From Vreelandella nanhaiensis (GTDB taxonomy: Bacteria > Pseudomonadota > Gammaproteobacteria > Pseudomonadales > Halomonadaceae): a stretch of 64,000 nucleotides of DNA. Under the pieces are notes generated by a model. It was not told the DNA's origin. It searched no databases and saw only the letters and a list, made by a program, of their open reading frames with translations. Shown piece after piece: positions 22,596-31,532 of this stretch. Both the position numbers and the translations under genes were made by a program. Location of the stretch: positions 372,001-436,000 of the forward strand of contig NZ_RZHF01000004.1 of the NCBI RefSeq assembly GCF_003990185.1, read 5' to 3'. Numbering within the stretch: the stretch's first letter is position 1; each line of letters begins with the position of its first letter.

Positions 22596-23810
22596 ATGAG
22601 CACTCCTTCCAAACCGCTGGCTGGCATCAAGGTACTCGATATTTCACGGGTGCTGGCAGGACCGTGGTGTGGCCAGATGCTCGCCGACATGGGCGCCGAT
22701 GTAATCAAGGTTGAGCGCCCTGTTGCGGGTGACGATACGCGCCACTGGGGGCCTCCCTGGCTTGAAGGCACGGTGGAATCGGCTTATTACCTGTGTGCCA
22801 ACCGCGGCAAACGCTCGGTGACAATCGACATGGCCAAGCCGGAAGGCCAAGCGCTTATCAAGCAGTTAGCAGCCCAGTCCGATGTTCTGCTTGAGAACTT
22901 CAAGGTTGGCGGGCTGAAGAAGTACGGCCTGGATTACGCAAGCCTCAAGACGCACAATCCATCGCTTGTCTACTGCTCGATTACAGGGTTTGGCCAGGAG
23001 AGCCCCTACGCTCACCGGGCCGGTTACGACTTTATGATTCAGGCCATGGGCGGGATCATGAGCCTAACCGGCAAACCTGACGGTCAGCCGGGCGGAGGCC
23101 CGGTCAAAAGCGGCGTAGCATTTACTGATATTTTCACCGGGCTATATGCCGCTAATGCGGTGCTAGCCGCGCTTTATCAATGCCGTGATACAGGGGTGGG
23201 TTGCCATATTGATATGGCGCTGATGGATGTTCAGGTAGGGGTACTGGCCAACCAGGCGCTTAACTATCTGACCTCGGGCAACGTGCCTCAGCGCTTGGGC
23301 AATGCCCACCCCAACATTGTGCCCTATCAGGCCTTTGCTACCGCGGATGGTCATATGATTGTCGCGGTAGGTAATGACGAGCAGTTCAGACGCTTTTGCG
23401 AAGTACTTTCGTTAGGGCATTTGGCCGCTGACGAGCGCTTCTCCACCAACGGGGCACGTGTTAACCAGCGTGAGCTGCTGGTTCCGGTGCTTGAAGCCGC
23501 CCTTGTTCAGCGTACCACTGATGATTGGCTCGCAGCCCTTGAAGCCGTGGGTGTGCCCTGTGGGCCTATCAACACCCTTGATCGTGTATTTGATGACCCG
23601 CATGTCAAAGCGCGCGGCTTAAAACAGACTCTGCCCCACACTCAGGCAGGCAAGGTGGACCTGGTAGCGAACCCCATTCGTATTAACGGGCACTCGCTAA
23701 GCGCCACCACCGCGCCGCCAGGTCTGGGTGAACATACCGAGCGCGTATTAGACGATATGGGCATTAGCCCAGCACAGCAGCAAGCACTTCGCGAGGCAGG
23801 CATTATTTGA
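22596..23810 (+). CDS. Class III CoA-transferase, probable succinyl-CoA:glutarate CoA-transferase
   Basis: A CaiB/BaiF family member. The 404 residues show the N-terminal LDISRVLAGPWCGQMLADMG motif, DVIKVERP, and the catalytic aspartate at about residue 178 in GVAFTDIFTGLYAAN. Partner assignment comes from the operon with gcdH: in Pseudomonas and in humans (SUGCT) the equivalent enzyme activates glutarate with succinyl-CoA. The specific substrate cannot be proved from sequence, as the family also handles formyl, carnitine and itaconate CoA esters. The gene ends at a strong terminator. Confidence 0.9.
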   Translation: MSTPSKPLAGIKVLDISRVLAGPWCGQMLADMGADVIKVERPVAGDDTRHWGPPWLEGTVESAYYLCANRGKRSVTIDMAKPEGQALIKQLAAQSDVLLENFKVGGLKKYGLDYASLKTHNPSLVYCSITGFGQESPYAHRAGYDFMIQAMGGIMSLTGKPDGQPGGGPVKSGVAFTDIFTGLYAANAVLAALYQCRDTGVGCHIDMALMDVQVGVLANQALNYLTSGNVPQRLGNAHPNIVPYQAFATADGHMIVAVGNDEQFRRFCEVLSLGHLAADERFSTNGARVNQRELLVPVLEAALVQRTTDDWLAALEAVGVPCGPINTLDRVFDDPHVKARGLKQTLPHTQAGKVDLVANPIRINGHSLSATTAPPGLGEHTERVLDDMGISPAQQQALREAGII

Positions 23811-23846
23811 TCAGTGCCTTAAGCACCCCGCTGGCCTACCGTTTCC

Positions 23847-23869
23847 AAGCGCCCTTAGGGGCGCTTTTT
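23847..23869 (+). terminator. Rho-independent terminator after the gcdH operon
   Basis: An 8-base stem AAGCGCCC / GGGCGCTT with a TTAG loop and following T-run, 37 bases after the CoA-transferase stop codon. Confidence 0.9.
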
Positions 23870-24029
23870 GGTGCTACCTAATATTTACATAATCGATAAA
23901 GGCTAAGAATTTCATTTTAATACACATTCATCCGCTACAATACCCATGGCTTTACATTAATGTGTCAATTTGTAAACAATAAGTGTTTGCAACAAGGGAT
24001 TAGTCGGACACAGCAAGCATGGAGGCTTT

Positions 24030-24839
24030 ATGAGTCATTGCGCACGCGTGAATGGGCACTGCAAACGTTGTGAAGACGAGCTGCCGTTTGCCTTTACCAT
24101 GGCATTTCAGCCTATCGTCAACCTCTCCACTGCCAGGGTAGAAGCTTATGAAGCCTTGGTTCGCGGCCCGAAAGGCGAATCTGCCTTGAGCGTTCTGTCA
24201 CAGGTAACGAACGATCTGCTCTACCGATTTGATCAGGCTTGCCGTGTGAAAGCCATCGAAATGGCAAGCCAGCTTGGCATGCAAACAGACCTTTCGATTA
24301 ATTTCCTACCCAACGCAGTTTACGAACCTGAAGCCTGTATTCAGGCCACGTTGGCTATTTCACGCCAGGTGGGCTGGCCGATTGAACGGCTTATTTTTGA
24401 AATCACCGAAACTGAACGTGTTACAGACCGTCAGCATCTGCGCAGTATCATCGACGTCTATCGATCGATGGGATTTAAGACCGCGCTAGATGATTTTGGC
24501 AACGGCTACGCCAACCTTGACCTGTTAACCGACCTCACCCCGGACAAACTTAAGATTGATCGCGAACTGGTCATGAACTGCGCTCATGACCTGCGCCGTC
24601 AGGCCCTTCTAAAAGCGCTTGTCTCACTGGCCCAGCAGTTGGATACACAATTGATTGCTGAAGGCGTGGAAACCCATGCCGAGGCACTTTGGCTGGCTCA
24701 AGCGGGGATTGTGCGCCAACAGGGATTTTACTACGCCAAACCTAAGGTTAACTCGCTGGGAGAAGACCTGACGCCACGGCTTGCCGCCCTACGTGATGAA
24801 ACTCATTTAACGCCAAGCCAAGGAGGCCCTCATGCTTGA
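24030..24839 (+). CDS. EAL-domain cyclic-di-GMP phosphodiesterase
   Basis: A stand-alone EAL domain of 269 residues, with only about 20 residues before it, including a short cysteine cluster (CARVNGHCKRC) that could bind metal or sense redox. Catalytic motifs are kept: EALVRG (the EAL signature), SINFLPN, FEITETE, DDFGNGYANLD (the DDFG metal-binding pair), KIDRELV and IAEGVETHAEA. It is thus predicted to be an active c-di-GMP hydrolase rather than a degenerate sensor. The start follows GGAGG. The gene overlaps the next (PAS-GGDEF) by eight bases, so synthesis and breakdown of c-di-GMP are expressed together. Confidence 0.92.
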   Translation: MSHCARVNGHCKRCEDELPFAFTMAFQPIVNLSTARVEAYEALVRGPKGESALSVLSQVTNDLLYRFDQACRVKAIEMASQLGMQTDLSINFLPNAVYEPEACIQATLAISRQVGWPIERLIFEITETERVTDRQHLRSIIDVYRSMGFKTALDDFGNGYANLDLLTDLTPDKLKIDRELVMNCAHDLRRQALLKALVSLAQQLDTQLIAEGVETHAEALWLAQAGIVRQQGFYYAKPKVNSLGEDLTPRLAALRDETHLTPSQGGPHA

Positions 24840-25758
24840 TAAGGGCCTCGAACAGGTCTACCAACTGTTCACACGTTCAAAGCGTAACACCGAGAATATT
24901 ATCAAGACCGCCCCATTAGGTATCTGCATAACCGACCCTGACGGCCATTTTGAAATGGTAAACGCCGCTTACTGCAACTTTTACGGGTATTGTGAAGAGG
25001 AGCTGCTGGGCAAGCATTTCACCCTGCTGGTGCCACCCGCCAACCGCGACAAGCTGGCGGCCTTTCACGAGGAGTTCATTCAGGGCGACTGCGACCAGGA
25101 GCTTCGCCAGGAGTGGGAGGTACACGACAAGCAAGGTGAAAAGCGCACCATCCTTGCTGAAGTTGTGCGTATTGAGGGCGATGACGGGCGACCGCGCATG
25201 GTAACGTTTATTGTCGATATCACCGAACGAAAACAGCTGGAAGAGCGCTTGAAACAGACCAATGAACGTCTTGACTACCTTGCTCATCATGACGAGCTAA
25301 CCGGTTTGTTCAATCGCCGGGCGGGCCTTTTGCGTATGGAAGAAGAGCTTCAGCGCTGTAAACGGTATGGCAATACCTTGAGCATCGCCATCTTTGATCT
25401 AGATAGCTTCAAAGCCATCAATGATACTTACGGTCATGGCACGGGCGACAGCGTTCTTAGAGAGGTCACGGCAGTGGTGGGTAAGACCCTGCGCAATACG
25501 GATATTCAGGCGCGTTTGGGGGGCGAAGAGTTTCTGGTGATCATGCCCGAGGTCGATACCCGTGCAGCAAAGCGAGCCATGGAGCGGGTGTGTGACGCAA
25601 TAGCTACCACGCGTTTTACCAGCCAGCAGCTAGTGGTTACTGTTTCCGCCGGGATTGCATGCTACGTTGAAACAACCAACCGTTGCCTTTTAGAGCAGGC
25701 TGACGATGCCATGTACCGGGTCAAGGAAGCTGGCGGAAACGGTGCCATGATTGCCTAG
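24832..25758 (+). CDS. PAS-GGDEF diguanylate cyclase
   Basis: A 308-residue protein with a PAS domain (about residues 20-130, ITDPDGHFEMVNAAYCNFYGY), a short helical linker (KQLEERLKQTNERLDYLAHHDELTGLFNRR) and a GGDEF domain (about 150-305). The active-site signature is GGEEF. An inhibitory RNTD motif lies five residues before it, the normal RxxD I-site position, so product feedback inhibition is expected. No membrane segments are seen, so it is cytoplasmic; the PAS ligand is unknown. It is translationally coupled to the EAL gene upstream. Confidence 0.93.
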   Translation: MLDKGLEQVYQLFTRSKRNTENIIKTAPLGICITDPDGHFEMVNAAYCNFYGYCEEELLGKHFTLLVPPANRDKLAAFHEEFIQGDCDQELRQEWEVHDKQGEKRTILAEVVRIEGDDGRPRMVTFIVDITERKQLEERLKQTNERLDYLAHHDELTGLFNRRAGLLRMEEELQRCKRYGNTLSIAIFDLDSFKAINDTYGHGTGDSVLREVTAVVGKTLRNTDIQARLGGEEFLVIMPEVDTRAAKRAMERVCDAIATTRFTSQQLVVTVSAGIACYVETTNRCLLEQADDAMYRVKEAGGNGAMIA

Positions 25759-25811
25759 TGAGTTACGCCAGCGTCCGCTATGTTAAAACGACTCGTTAGA
25801 GGAGTTGAGTC

Positions 25812-27086
25812 ATGAGCAATGCTGAACTGAACGAACTAAAGCGCAAGTACGTGGCCAATGGTGCCGCAAGCCCCGCGACCGCGTTTGCCGATCATGCCGA
25901 AAACGCCGAAATATGGGACGCTGACGGCAACCGGTTTATCGATTTTGCCGGTGGCATTGGCGTTCTCAATATCGGCCACCGTCACCCTAAAGTGGTTGCA
26001 GCGGTAAAAGCCCAGCTCGACAAGGTGATGCATACCTGCCAAACGGTGATGCCTTATGAAGGCTATGTCCGGGTAGCCGAAAGACTCAGCCACCTGGTGC
26101 CGGTACGCGGGCATGCCAAGGTAATGCTGGCCAACTCCGGTGCTGAAGCGCTTGAAAATGCAGTCAAAATAGCCCGTGCGGCGACTGGCCGTCCTAACGT
26201 TATCTGCTTTGATGGCGGCTATCACGGCCGCACCTTTTTTACCATGGCAATGAACGGCAAGGTAGCACCCTACCAGACCGATTTCGGCCCCATGCCCGGC
26301 ACCGTGTTTCGCGCGCCCTACCCGGTGGATTACCACGGAATAAGCGAAGACGAGGCAATTCGCGGTCTGATGATGGCGCTGAAAACCGATGCTGGCCCCA
26401 CGAACACCGCGGCCATCATTCTCGAGCCCGTGCTGGGCGAGGGAGGCTTCTACCCGGCCCCCACTACTTTCCTGGAGAGGCTTCGCGCCATCTGCGATGA
26501 GCTCGGCATTCTTATGATCATCGACGAAGTGCAGTCAGGCTTCGGGCGCACCGGCAAGATGTTCGCCATTGAACACAGCGGTGTTGAGCCTGACATCATG
26601 ACCATGGCCAAGAGTATGGCTGATGGCATGCCGATTTCAGCGGTGGTGGGTACTGATCACCTCATGGACGCCTCCGGTCCCAACTCGCTGGGCGGCACTT
26701 ACACCGGTAGCCCTACCGCTTGTGCAGCAGCACTGGCCGTGATGGACGTTTTCGAGGAAGAGAACATTCTGGAAAGAAGCCGTGCGCTGGGGGAAAAGCT
26801 GACCAAGCGCTTTAACCAGTGGCAGGCCCGCTACGCCTGTGTGGATAACGTGCGCCATATGGGCGCCATGGCCGCTTTTGAGCTAGTGTCCGACAAAAAT
26901 ACCCGTACGCCTGACGCCGAGCTTACCGGGGCACTGTGCAGGAAAGCCCGCGAAGAGGGCCTGATCCTGCTTTCCTGCGGCATGTACGGTAATACCATCC
27001 GGTTTCTGATGCCCATCACCATTGAAGATGACGTGTTAAACGAAGGGCTGGATATTATTGAATCGTGTCTGGAGTCGCTGGTTTAA
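25812..27086 (+). CDS. gabT: 4-aminobutyrate / 5-aminovalerate aminotransferase
   Basis: A PLP-dependent class III omega-aminotransferase that moves the amino group of GABA or 5-aminovalerate to 2-oxoglutarate, giving a semialdehyde. The 424 residues include the GAEALENAVKIAR and FDGGYHGRTFFTMAMNGK cofactor regions, IIDEVQSGFGRTGKMF with the PLP-ring aspartate, and MAKSMADGMPISAV with Schiff-base lysine 267. GabT and DavT cannot be separated by eye. The closeness of gcdH, lhgO and the CoA-transferase favours a role in 5-aminovalerate-to-glutarate flow, but no semialdehyde dehydrogenase gene (gabD/davD) is adjacent. AGAGGAG precedes the start. Confidence 0.93.
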   Translation: MSNAELNELKRKYVANGAASPATAFADHAENAEIWDADGNRFIDFAGGIGVLNIGHRHPKVVAAVKAQLDKVMHTCQTVMPYEGYVRVAERLSHLVPVRGHAKVMLANSGAEALENAVKIARAATGRPNVICFDGGYHGRTFFTMAMNGKVAPYQTDFGPMPGTVFRAPYPVDYHGISEDEAIRGLMMALKTDAGPTNTAAIILEPVLGEGGFYPAPTTFLERLRAICDELGILMIIDEVQSGFGRTGKMFAIEHSGVEPDIMTMAKSMADGMPISAVVGTDHLMDASGPNSLGGTYTGSPTACAAALAVMDVFEEENILERSRALGEKLTKRFNQWQARYACVDNVRHMGAMAAFELVSDKNTRTPDAELTGALCRKAREEGLILLSCGMYGNTIRFLMPITIEDDVLNEGLDIIESCLESLV

Positions 27087-27100
27087 CACGGCCTGAACGC

Positions 27101-27130
27101 AAGAACGCCGCCCGATGGGGCGGCGTTCTT
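27101..27130. terminator. Bidirectional terminator gabT / dctM
   Basis: A 13-base perfect stem AAGAACGCCGCCC / GGGCGGCGTTCTT with a GATG loop lies between the convergent gabT and TRAP permease genes. The T-run is short. Confidence 0.85.
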
Positions 27131-27152
27131 GTATTTACCCGTAGCTAACGGC

Positions 27153-28457
27153 TCAGCCGTTCATGAAGCGCGGCAGCCAAAGCACGAGGTCAGGCCAGAC
27201 GCTGATGATGATGGCCGCCAGGCACATCAGCAAAAAGAAAGGCAGCGCCGCCCAAGCTACGCGGCCAATGCTCTCCCCGGTCAAGCTTTGCAGTACGAAA
27301 AGGTTAAAGCCCACTGGCGGGGTGATCTGGCCAAGCTCGATCATGATGATCAGGAAAATGCCGAACCAGATCGGATCAAAGCCTGCCAGCAGCACGATCG
27401 GCAGCGTAATGGGCAGGCTCATGACGGTGATCGAGATACCGTCCAGAAAAAGCCCCAGTACGATGTAGAACACCGCCAGCGCCAGCAACAACATGGTCGG
27501 GCTAAAGTTCTGCGTGGCGATCCAGGTTGCAAGCTCCCGCGGTAGGTGCAGATACCCCATCGCCGTCGACAGCAGGCTTGCTGTGATCAAAAGGCTACAC
27601 ACCATGATTGAGGTGATCAGTGTTCCCCGAAACGCCTCGGTCAGCATAGCCAGATTAATCTGCCACTCGACGCCCAGCAGCACCAGCGTGGCCGCAACAC
27701 CCACTGCCGCCGCCTCTGAAGGCGTAGCGATACCGGTGTAGATCGAACCGATCACGATCGCGATCAGTATGAGGATCGGCAACAGTAGCAGAATCGACTG
27801 ACCGATCGATTGCCCGTGCGCTACCTGTTTGGGCGCAAGCGCCGGTGAAAGCGTGGCGCGTAGGCCGATATAGCCGCTGTACAGCAGAGCAATCACAAGC
27901 CCCGGCACCACACCCGCCATGAACAGCCGGCTGATCGACACCTCCGCCTGAACCCCGTACACGATCATGACGATCGACGGCGGAATTAGCAGACCCAGGC
28001 TACCGGCGCCAGCAAGTGAGCCGATCGACAGGTGCCGGTCGTAGCCGCGCTGCTTAAGCTCTTGTGTGGTTATTTTGCCGATAGTAGCGGTGGTGGCGGC
28101 ACTTGAGCCGCTTACCGCGGCAAACAGCGTACAGCCCAGCACGTTGGTATGCAAAATGCCGCCCGGCAGACGGCTGGTAATGGGCACCAGCCCCTTGAAC
28201 AACCGCTCTGAAAGGTTCGAGCGAAAGATCAGCTCGCCCATCAAAATAAACAGCGGGATCGCCGAAAGCTCCCAGCTATTGCTGGCACGATACAAGATAC
28301 GCGAGAAAATCAAACCGATACGGTCAGCGCTGAAGTCTCCGAAAACCCAAAGCGAGCCGATGGAGATTGCCAGCATCGAGGCAAATATCCACGTTCCCAT
28401 GGACAGGAAAAACACCAGCAGCAGCGCTACGCCAACGGCTGTCCAGAAAATATCCAT
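27153..28457 (-). CDS. dctM: TRAP transporter large permease subunit
   Basis: The 434-residue, very hydrophobic DctM-type subunit forms the sodium-coupled translocation path of a TRAP transporter. Family motifs include IPLFILMGELIFRSNLSERLF, AAVSGSSAATTATIGKI and LGLLIPPSIVMIVYGVQAEVSI, and the second repeat has EAAAVGVAATLVL and ITPPVGFNLFVLQSLTG. AGGAAGAG precedes the ATG. It is the last gene of a dctP-dctQ-dctM operon, 23 bases after dctQ. Confidence 0.95.
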   Translation of the reverse strand: MDIFWTAVGVALLLVFFLSMGTWIFASMLAISIGSLWVFGDFSADRIGLIFSRILYRASNSWELSAIPLFILMGELIFRSNLSERLFKGLVPITSRLPGGILHTNVLGCTLFAAVSGSSAATTATIGKITTQELKQRGYDRHLSIGSLAGAGSLGLLIPPSIVMIVYGVQAEVSISRLFMAGVVPGLVIALLYSGYIGLRATLSPALAPKQVAHGQSIGQSILLLLPILILIAIVIGSIYTGIATPSEAAAVGVAATLVLLGVEWQINLAMLTEAFRGTLITSIMVCSLLITASLLSTAMGYLHLPRELATWIATQNFSPTMLLLALAVFYIVLGLFLDGISITVMSLPITLPIVLLAGFDPIWFGIFLIIMIELGQITPPVGFNLFVLQSLTGESIGRVAWAALPFFLLMCLAAIIISVWPDLVLWLPRFMNG

Positions 28458-28480
28458 AATCTCTTCCTGTTAGCCAGGCC

Positions 28481-28993
28481 CTAGGCCGTGGGTGATGAAT
28501 ACCGCGAGCGCAGCAAGATTATCTTCAAAGACCTCACCAGTAGCGTTAAGGAAATCAGCCACATGCCAATAAGGATGGCACCTTCGGGAAGCCAGATAGG
28601 CGTTTCGGCCAGCGTCTCACTCACCACACCGCGCTGGTAGCTGCGCTGAACGTTTTGCAGCCAGAACGTTGAGAGCCATAAAAAACAGCCGGCGGTAACC
28701 AGGCTGCTAAACAGCTCCAGTGGCCACCGCCTGGGTTCAGGGATGCGCTCCATGAGCAGCGACACCCGAATCAAACCGCCTTTTTCGAGCACGTAAGGAA
28801 GCCCAAGAAATGCCATGGTGGCCACGGCGTAGCCGATGTATTCATCCAGAATGAAGGTCGAACGGCCAAACAGCCGCATCACGATTTCTAGGATGATATG
28901 GCCAAACATGTAGATGATGAGCGCCACAGCAATCAAGGCGCCCACCCGATTGAGCAATGTCGATGCTTTTTCTATGGGCTCGAAAAACTTCAT
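28481..28993 (-). CDS. dctQ: TRAP transporter small permease subunit
   Basis: The four-helix DctQ subunit, 170 residues, with membrane segments near residues 17-37, 51-70, 93-112 and 139-159. The DEYIGYAVATMAFLGLPYVL stretch is typical. The ATG overlaps the dctP stop by four bases. It docks the substrate-binding protein onto the large subunit. Confidence 0.92.
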   Translation of the reverse strand: MKFFEPIEKASTLLNRVGALIAVALIIYMFGHIILEIVMRLFGRSTFILDEYIGYAVATMAFLGLPYVLEKGGLIRVSLLMERIPEPRRWPLELFSSLVTAGCFLWLSTFWLQNVQRSYQRGVVSETLAETPIWLPEGAILIGMWLISLTLLVRSLKIILLRSRYSSPTA

Positions 28994-30006
28994 TGCTGGC
29001 CTCGAAACTCATTTATGATCGTCTCGCCGGTGTCGCCGGTACTCCCTAGCCAGTTTTCGATCACGCTGGCCGAGGCCTCGGAGAGTGCATCGGTCAGGTC
29101 TTGCGCTACCGGGTCGCTTACTTCAACGTTGTTCTCTGCCAGCATCTGGTAGTTCTCTTCGGTGCGCGTTTCAACGGCCGCCCAGTTGTGCTGGTCGGTC
29201 AGGCGAGCGGCTTCCAGCACCGCCTGCTGCTGTTCTTCGCTGAATGAATCGAACACAGCCTTGTTCATGTGCACCATGTTGAGCGGGATGGCGTACTGAA
29301 CGGCGGAGAAGTGGTTTTGATGCTCCCAGAAACTACCGTTGGCGCCTGCTTCGGCGGAGGTTAGCACGGCGCTAATGCCGCCGGTGGCCAATTGCGGCAC
29401 CACATCGCCCCAAGAGAGACTTACCGGCGAGGCGCCGACGTTTCTAAAAGTTTCGGTGCCGCTGCGGTCAAAAGTACGTATTTTGAGGCTCTTCAGATCA
29501 TCGGCGCTGTCGATGGCGTCTTTCGACCAGATACCGCTGGCCGGCCAGGGCGAGGCGTAAAGCAGCACCTGATCGTTATCTTCAAACACTGCTTCGTAAT
29601 AGGGTTTGGCGATATCGTAAAGCTTGCGGGCATCCTCGATATCATTGACCAGAAACGGCAAGGAGGAGAGCAAAAAGATTGAGTCTACGCCACTCATGGT
29701 GCCTGAAAGCGTATCTGCAATATCGACAGCGCCGTCCGCCACAGCGTAGAAGTGATCGCCGGAGTTAAACCCCAGCGCGCCACCGGTATGCAGGGTGATG
29801 CTGATATCGCCGTCGGTCAGCTCCTCTACCTTGTCGATAAAATAGGCGTCGCCCTGGGCGTGGATCGAGCTTGCGTTGTATTCGTTTGAGAAATCCAGGC
29901 TGAACGACTGGGCATGCGACTGGCCGCTAACGATCGCGAGTCCCAGCGCGGCAATAAGACTTTTACCGGCGTTGAACCGATGGTTTTGGAGTTTTAGCGT
30001 TGTCAT
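28990..30006 (-). CDS. dctP: TRAP transporter DctP-type solute-binding protein
   Basis: The periplasmic receptor, 338 residues, with a signal peptide ending near SGQSHAQS. DctP features are the LGFNSGDHFYAVADGAVDIADT segment, KSLKIRTFDRSGTETF (the arginine that normally clamps a carboxylate is in KIRTFDRSG) and WGDVVPQLATGGISAVLTS. An organic acid ligand is therefore likely, though which one is not visible. It is the first gene of the dctPQM operon, convergent with gabT. Confidence 0.93.
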   Translation of the reverse strand: MTTLKLQNHRFNAGKSLIAALGLAIVSGQSHAQSFSLDFSNEYNASSIHAQGDAYFIDKVEELTDGDISITLHTGGALGFNSGDHFYAVADGAVDIADTLSGTMSGVDSIFLLSSLPFLVNDIEDARKLYDIAKPYYEAVFEDNDQVLLYASPWPASGIWSKDAIDSADDLKSLKIRTFDRSGTETFRNVGASPVSLSWGDVVPQLATGGISAVLTSAEAGANGSFWEHQNHFSAVQYAIPLNMVHMNKAVFDSFSEEQQQAVLEAARLTDQHNWAAVETRTEENYQMLAENNVEVSDPVAQDLTDALSEASASVIENWLGSTGDTGETIINEFRGQQ

Positions 30007-30244
30007 GAAGTCAGGTTCCCTGCCAATTTTTATTGAAAGTCATTTTCAATGTAACTTTATCGGCAAGCCGTTTATTTTTATAAACGACGTAAACGCTTCT
30101 GAACGCGACATCTAAATTACCAGAAAATAAAGTATTATTTGCTTTTTACGTTAATTAAACCCTGTAAAAGCAGAGACGAAACGGCGATTTTCGTCATGAA
30201 AAAGAGCAGCTCATGCACCAAATATAGCTATAACCGCGAGGCAC

Positions 30245-30278
30245 AAAAAAGCGCCGCTATTATATATAGCGACGCTTT
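30245..30278 (-). terminator. Terminator after the MTH1187-type gene
   Basis: A 12-base stem with one mismatch (AAAGCGTCGCTA / TAGCGGCGCTTT on the minus strand) around an AT-only loop, followed by six T, lies 18-51 bases after the stop of the small minus-strand gene. The rest of 30007-30244, upstream of dctP, shows no gene; it is AT-rich and should contain the dctPQM promoter. Confidence 0.85.
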
Positions 30279-30295
30279 AGATACCCTAGGCTCTG

Positions 30296-30544
30296 CTAGC
30301 GCGGTCGGCGATCGCCTTCCAGAAAATTCGCCGTAAACACCGCCTTACCATAGGTCTCAAACGACCACCTCATGACCTCGCTCAAGGCAGCCATTACCGC
30401 ATCGAACTCACCAAATACCTGCGTGCTCATACGGTTGGGGTATACCTCCAACCCCGTTGCTTCAAGGCGCTTGACCACGTCTTTTACCAGCGGTTTAACA
30501 TCATTGCCCAGCGGGTAGTAGCTAAGCTGTACAGAAAGATACAT
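30296..30544 (-). CDS. MTH1187/YkoF-like thiamine-binding family protein
   Basis: An 82-residue protein starting MYLSVQLSYYPLGNDVKPLV. The length, the beta-alpha-beta pattern and the NRMSTQVFGEFDAVMAALSE segment match the small ferredoxin-like MTH1187/YkoF-type family, which binds thiamine or hydroxymethylpyrimidine. It lies nine bases downstream of the hydrolase gene and so is probably in its operon. The ligand in this organism is not established. Confidence 0.75.
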   Translation of the reverse strand: MYLSVQLSYYPLGNDVKPLVKDVVKRLEATGLEVYPNRMSTQVFGEFDAVMAALSEVMRWSFETYGKAVFTANFLEGDRRPR

Positions 30545-30553
30545 AACGCCTCC

Positions 30554-31381
30554 TTACGCTGAGTGGGAAGGCTGCCCGGCTTTGGCTAAACGCTGCCAGG
30601 CCGCCAGAATAGCGGCACGCGTTTCATCTGGATGTTCCATAGGGAACATGTGCGTTCCGGGAACGCTGCTCACTGCCAAACCCTTGCGTTTCAAGCGTCT
30701 TATACGCGTTGGGGTCAGCAAATCCGATTCCTGCCCGGCAATGAGCGCCAGCGGCACGCCTACCCGGCGCGGCAAGCGCGAAAGGTGATCCGGCAGGTGG
30801 CGGAAAATTTCCACCTCGATACGCGGATCAAACGTCAATTCGGCGCTGCCATCCTCTAAAAGCCGGGTACCTGCTTCAATGTAGTCGTTAAGCGCCGTGG
30901 GGGTAAAGCGGCGAAACAGCCCGCGCTGTCGTAACGATTTGGCCATGACGTCACGGCTTGGCCATACGCTTCGCCGGCCTTGGGTTTTACCAGCAGGTGT
31001 TACCCGGTCAACAAACCCAAAGCGTTTGGCCGCCTTCATCGCCCAGGCGTCCCACCCAAGCATGAGGGGTGGGTCGAGCATAATCACCCCGCAAAAACGC
31101 TCGGGCTGCTTATCGGCCGCCATGGCCATCAGGACCCCACCCAGTGAATGCCCCACGCCCAGCAGCGGCCCCTGGGTATCCGGCAGGTAGCTTAATAGCT
31201 CATCGACCAGATTGGCCCAATTGTGGTTAACCGGGTAGTTCGGATGATGGCCCAATCGATCCAGTGGGTGAACCTCAAACGTCTGCGCCAGCGGTTCCAG
31301 CAGACTCTTGTAGCTTAACCCGGGAAACCCATTGGCATGGGCAAACACCAGACGGGGTCGTGAAGCGGTTATTGTTGTCAT
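30554..31381 (-). CDS. Alpha/beta hydrolase
   Basis: 275 residues. RPRLVFAHANGFPGLSYKSLL forms the oxyanion region, and GVGHSLGGVLMAMAA carries the nucleophilic serine. A later aspartate lies in IAGQESDLLTP, and the catalytic histidine is likely in PGTHMFPMEHPDE. No signal peptide is seen, so it is cytoplasmic. The substrate is unknown; the HANGFPG opening is common in a group of proteobacterial hydrolases of unassigned function. It precedes the thiamine-binding-like gene by nine bases. Confidence 0.85.
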   Translation of the reverse strand: MTTITASRPRLVFAHANGFPGLSYKSLLEPLAQTFEVHPLDRLGHHPNYPVNHNWANLVDELLSYLPDTQGPLLGVGHSLGGVLMAMAADKQPERFCGVIMLDPPLMLGWDAWAMKAAKRFGFVDRVTPAGKTQGRRSVWPSRDVMAKSLRQRGLFRRFTPTALNDYIEAGTRLLEDGSAELTFDPRIEVEIFRHLPDHLSRLPRRVGVPLALIAGQESDLLTPTRIRRLKRKGLAVSSVPGTHMFPMEHPDETRAAILAAWQRLAKAGQPSHSA

Positions 31382-31532
31382 GAGGAAACTCTTGCGCCTT
31401 TAATGCAGCTAATGCAGCCGTTGTGATCGCCAGTGCAAATGGCAATACCTCTATCATACGTCTGTTTTAACGTGCGTATTGAAACGCGTCAATCGACATA
31501 GGTATTAACAGGCTAACGAAATGGCCGTGAAG

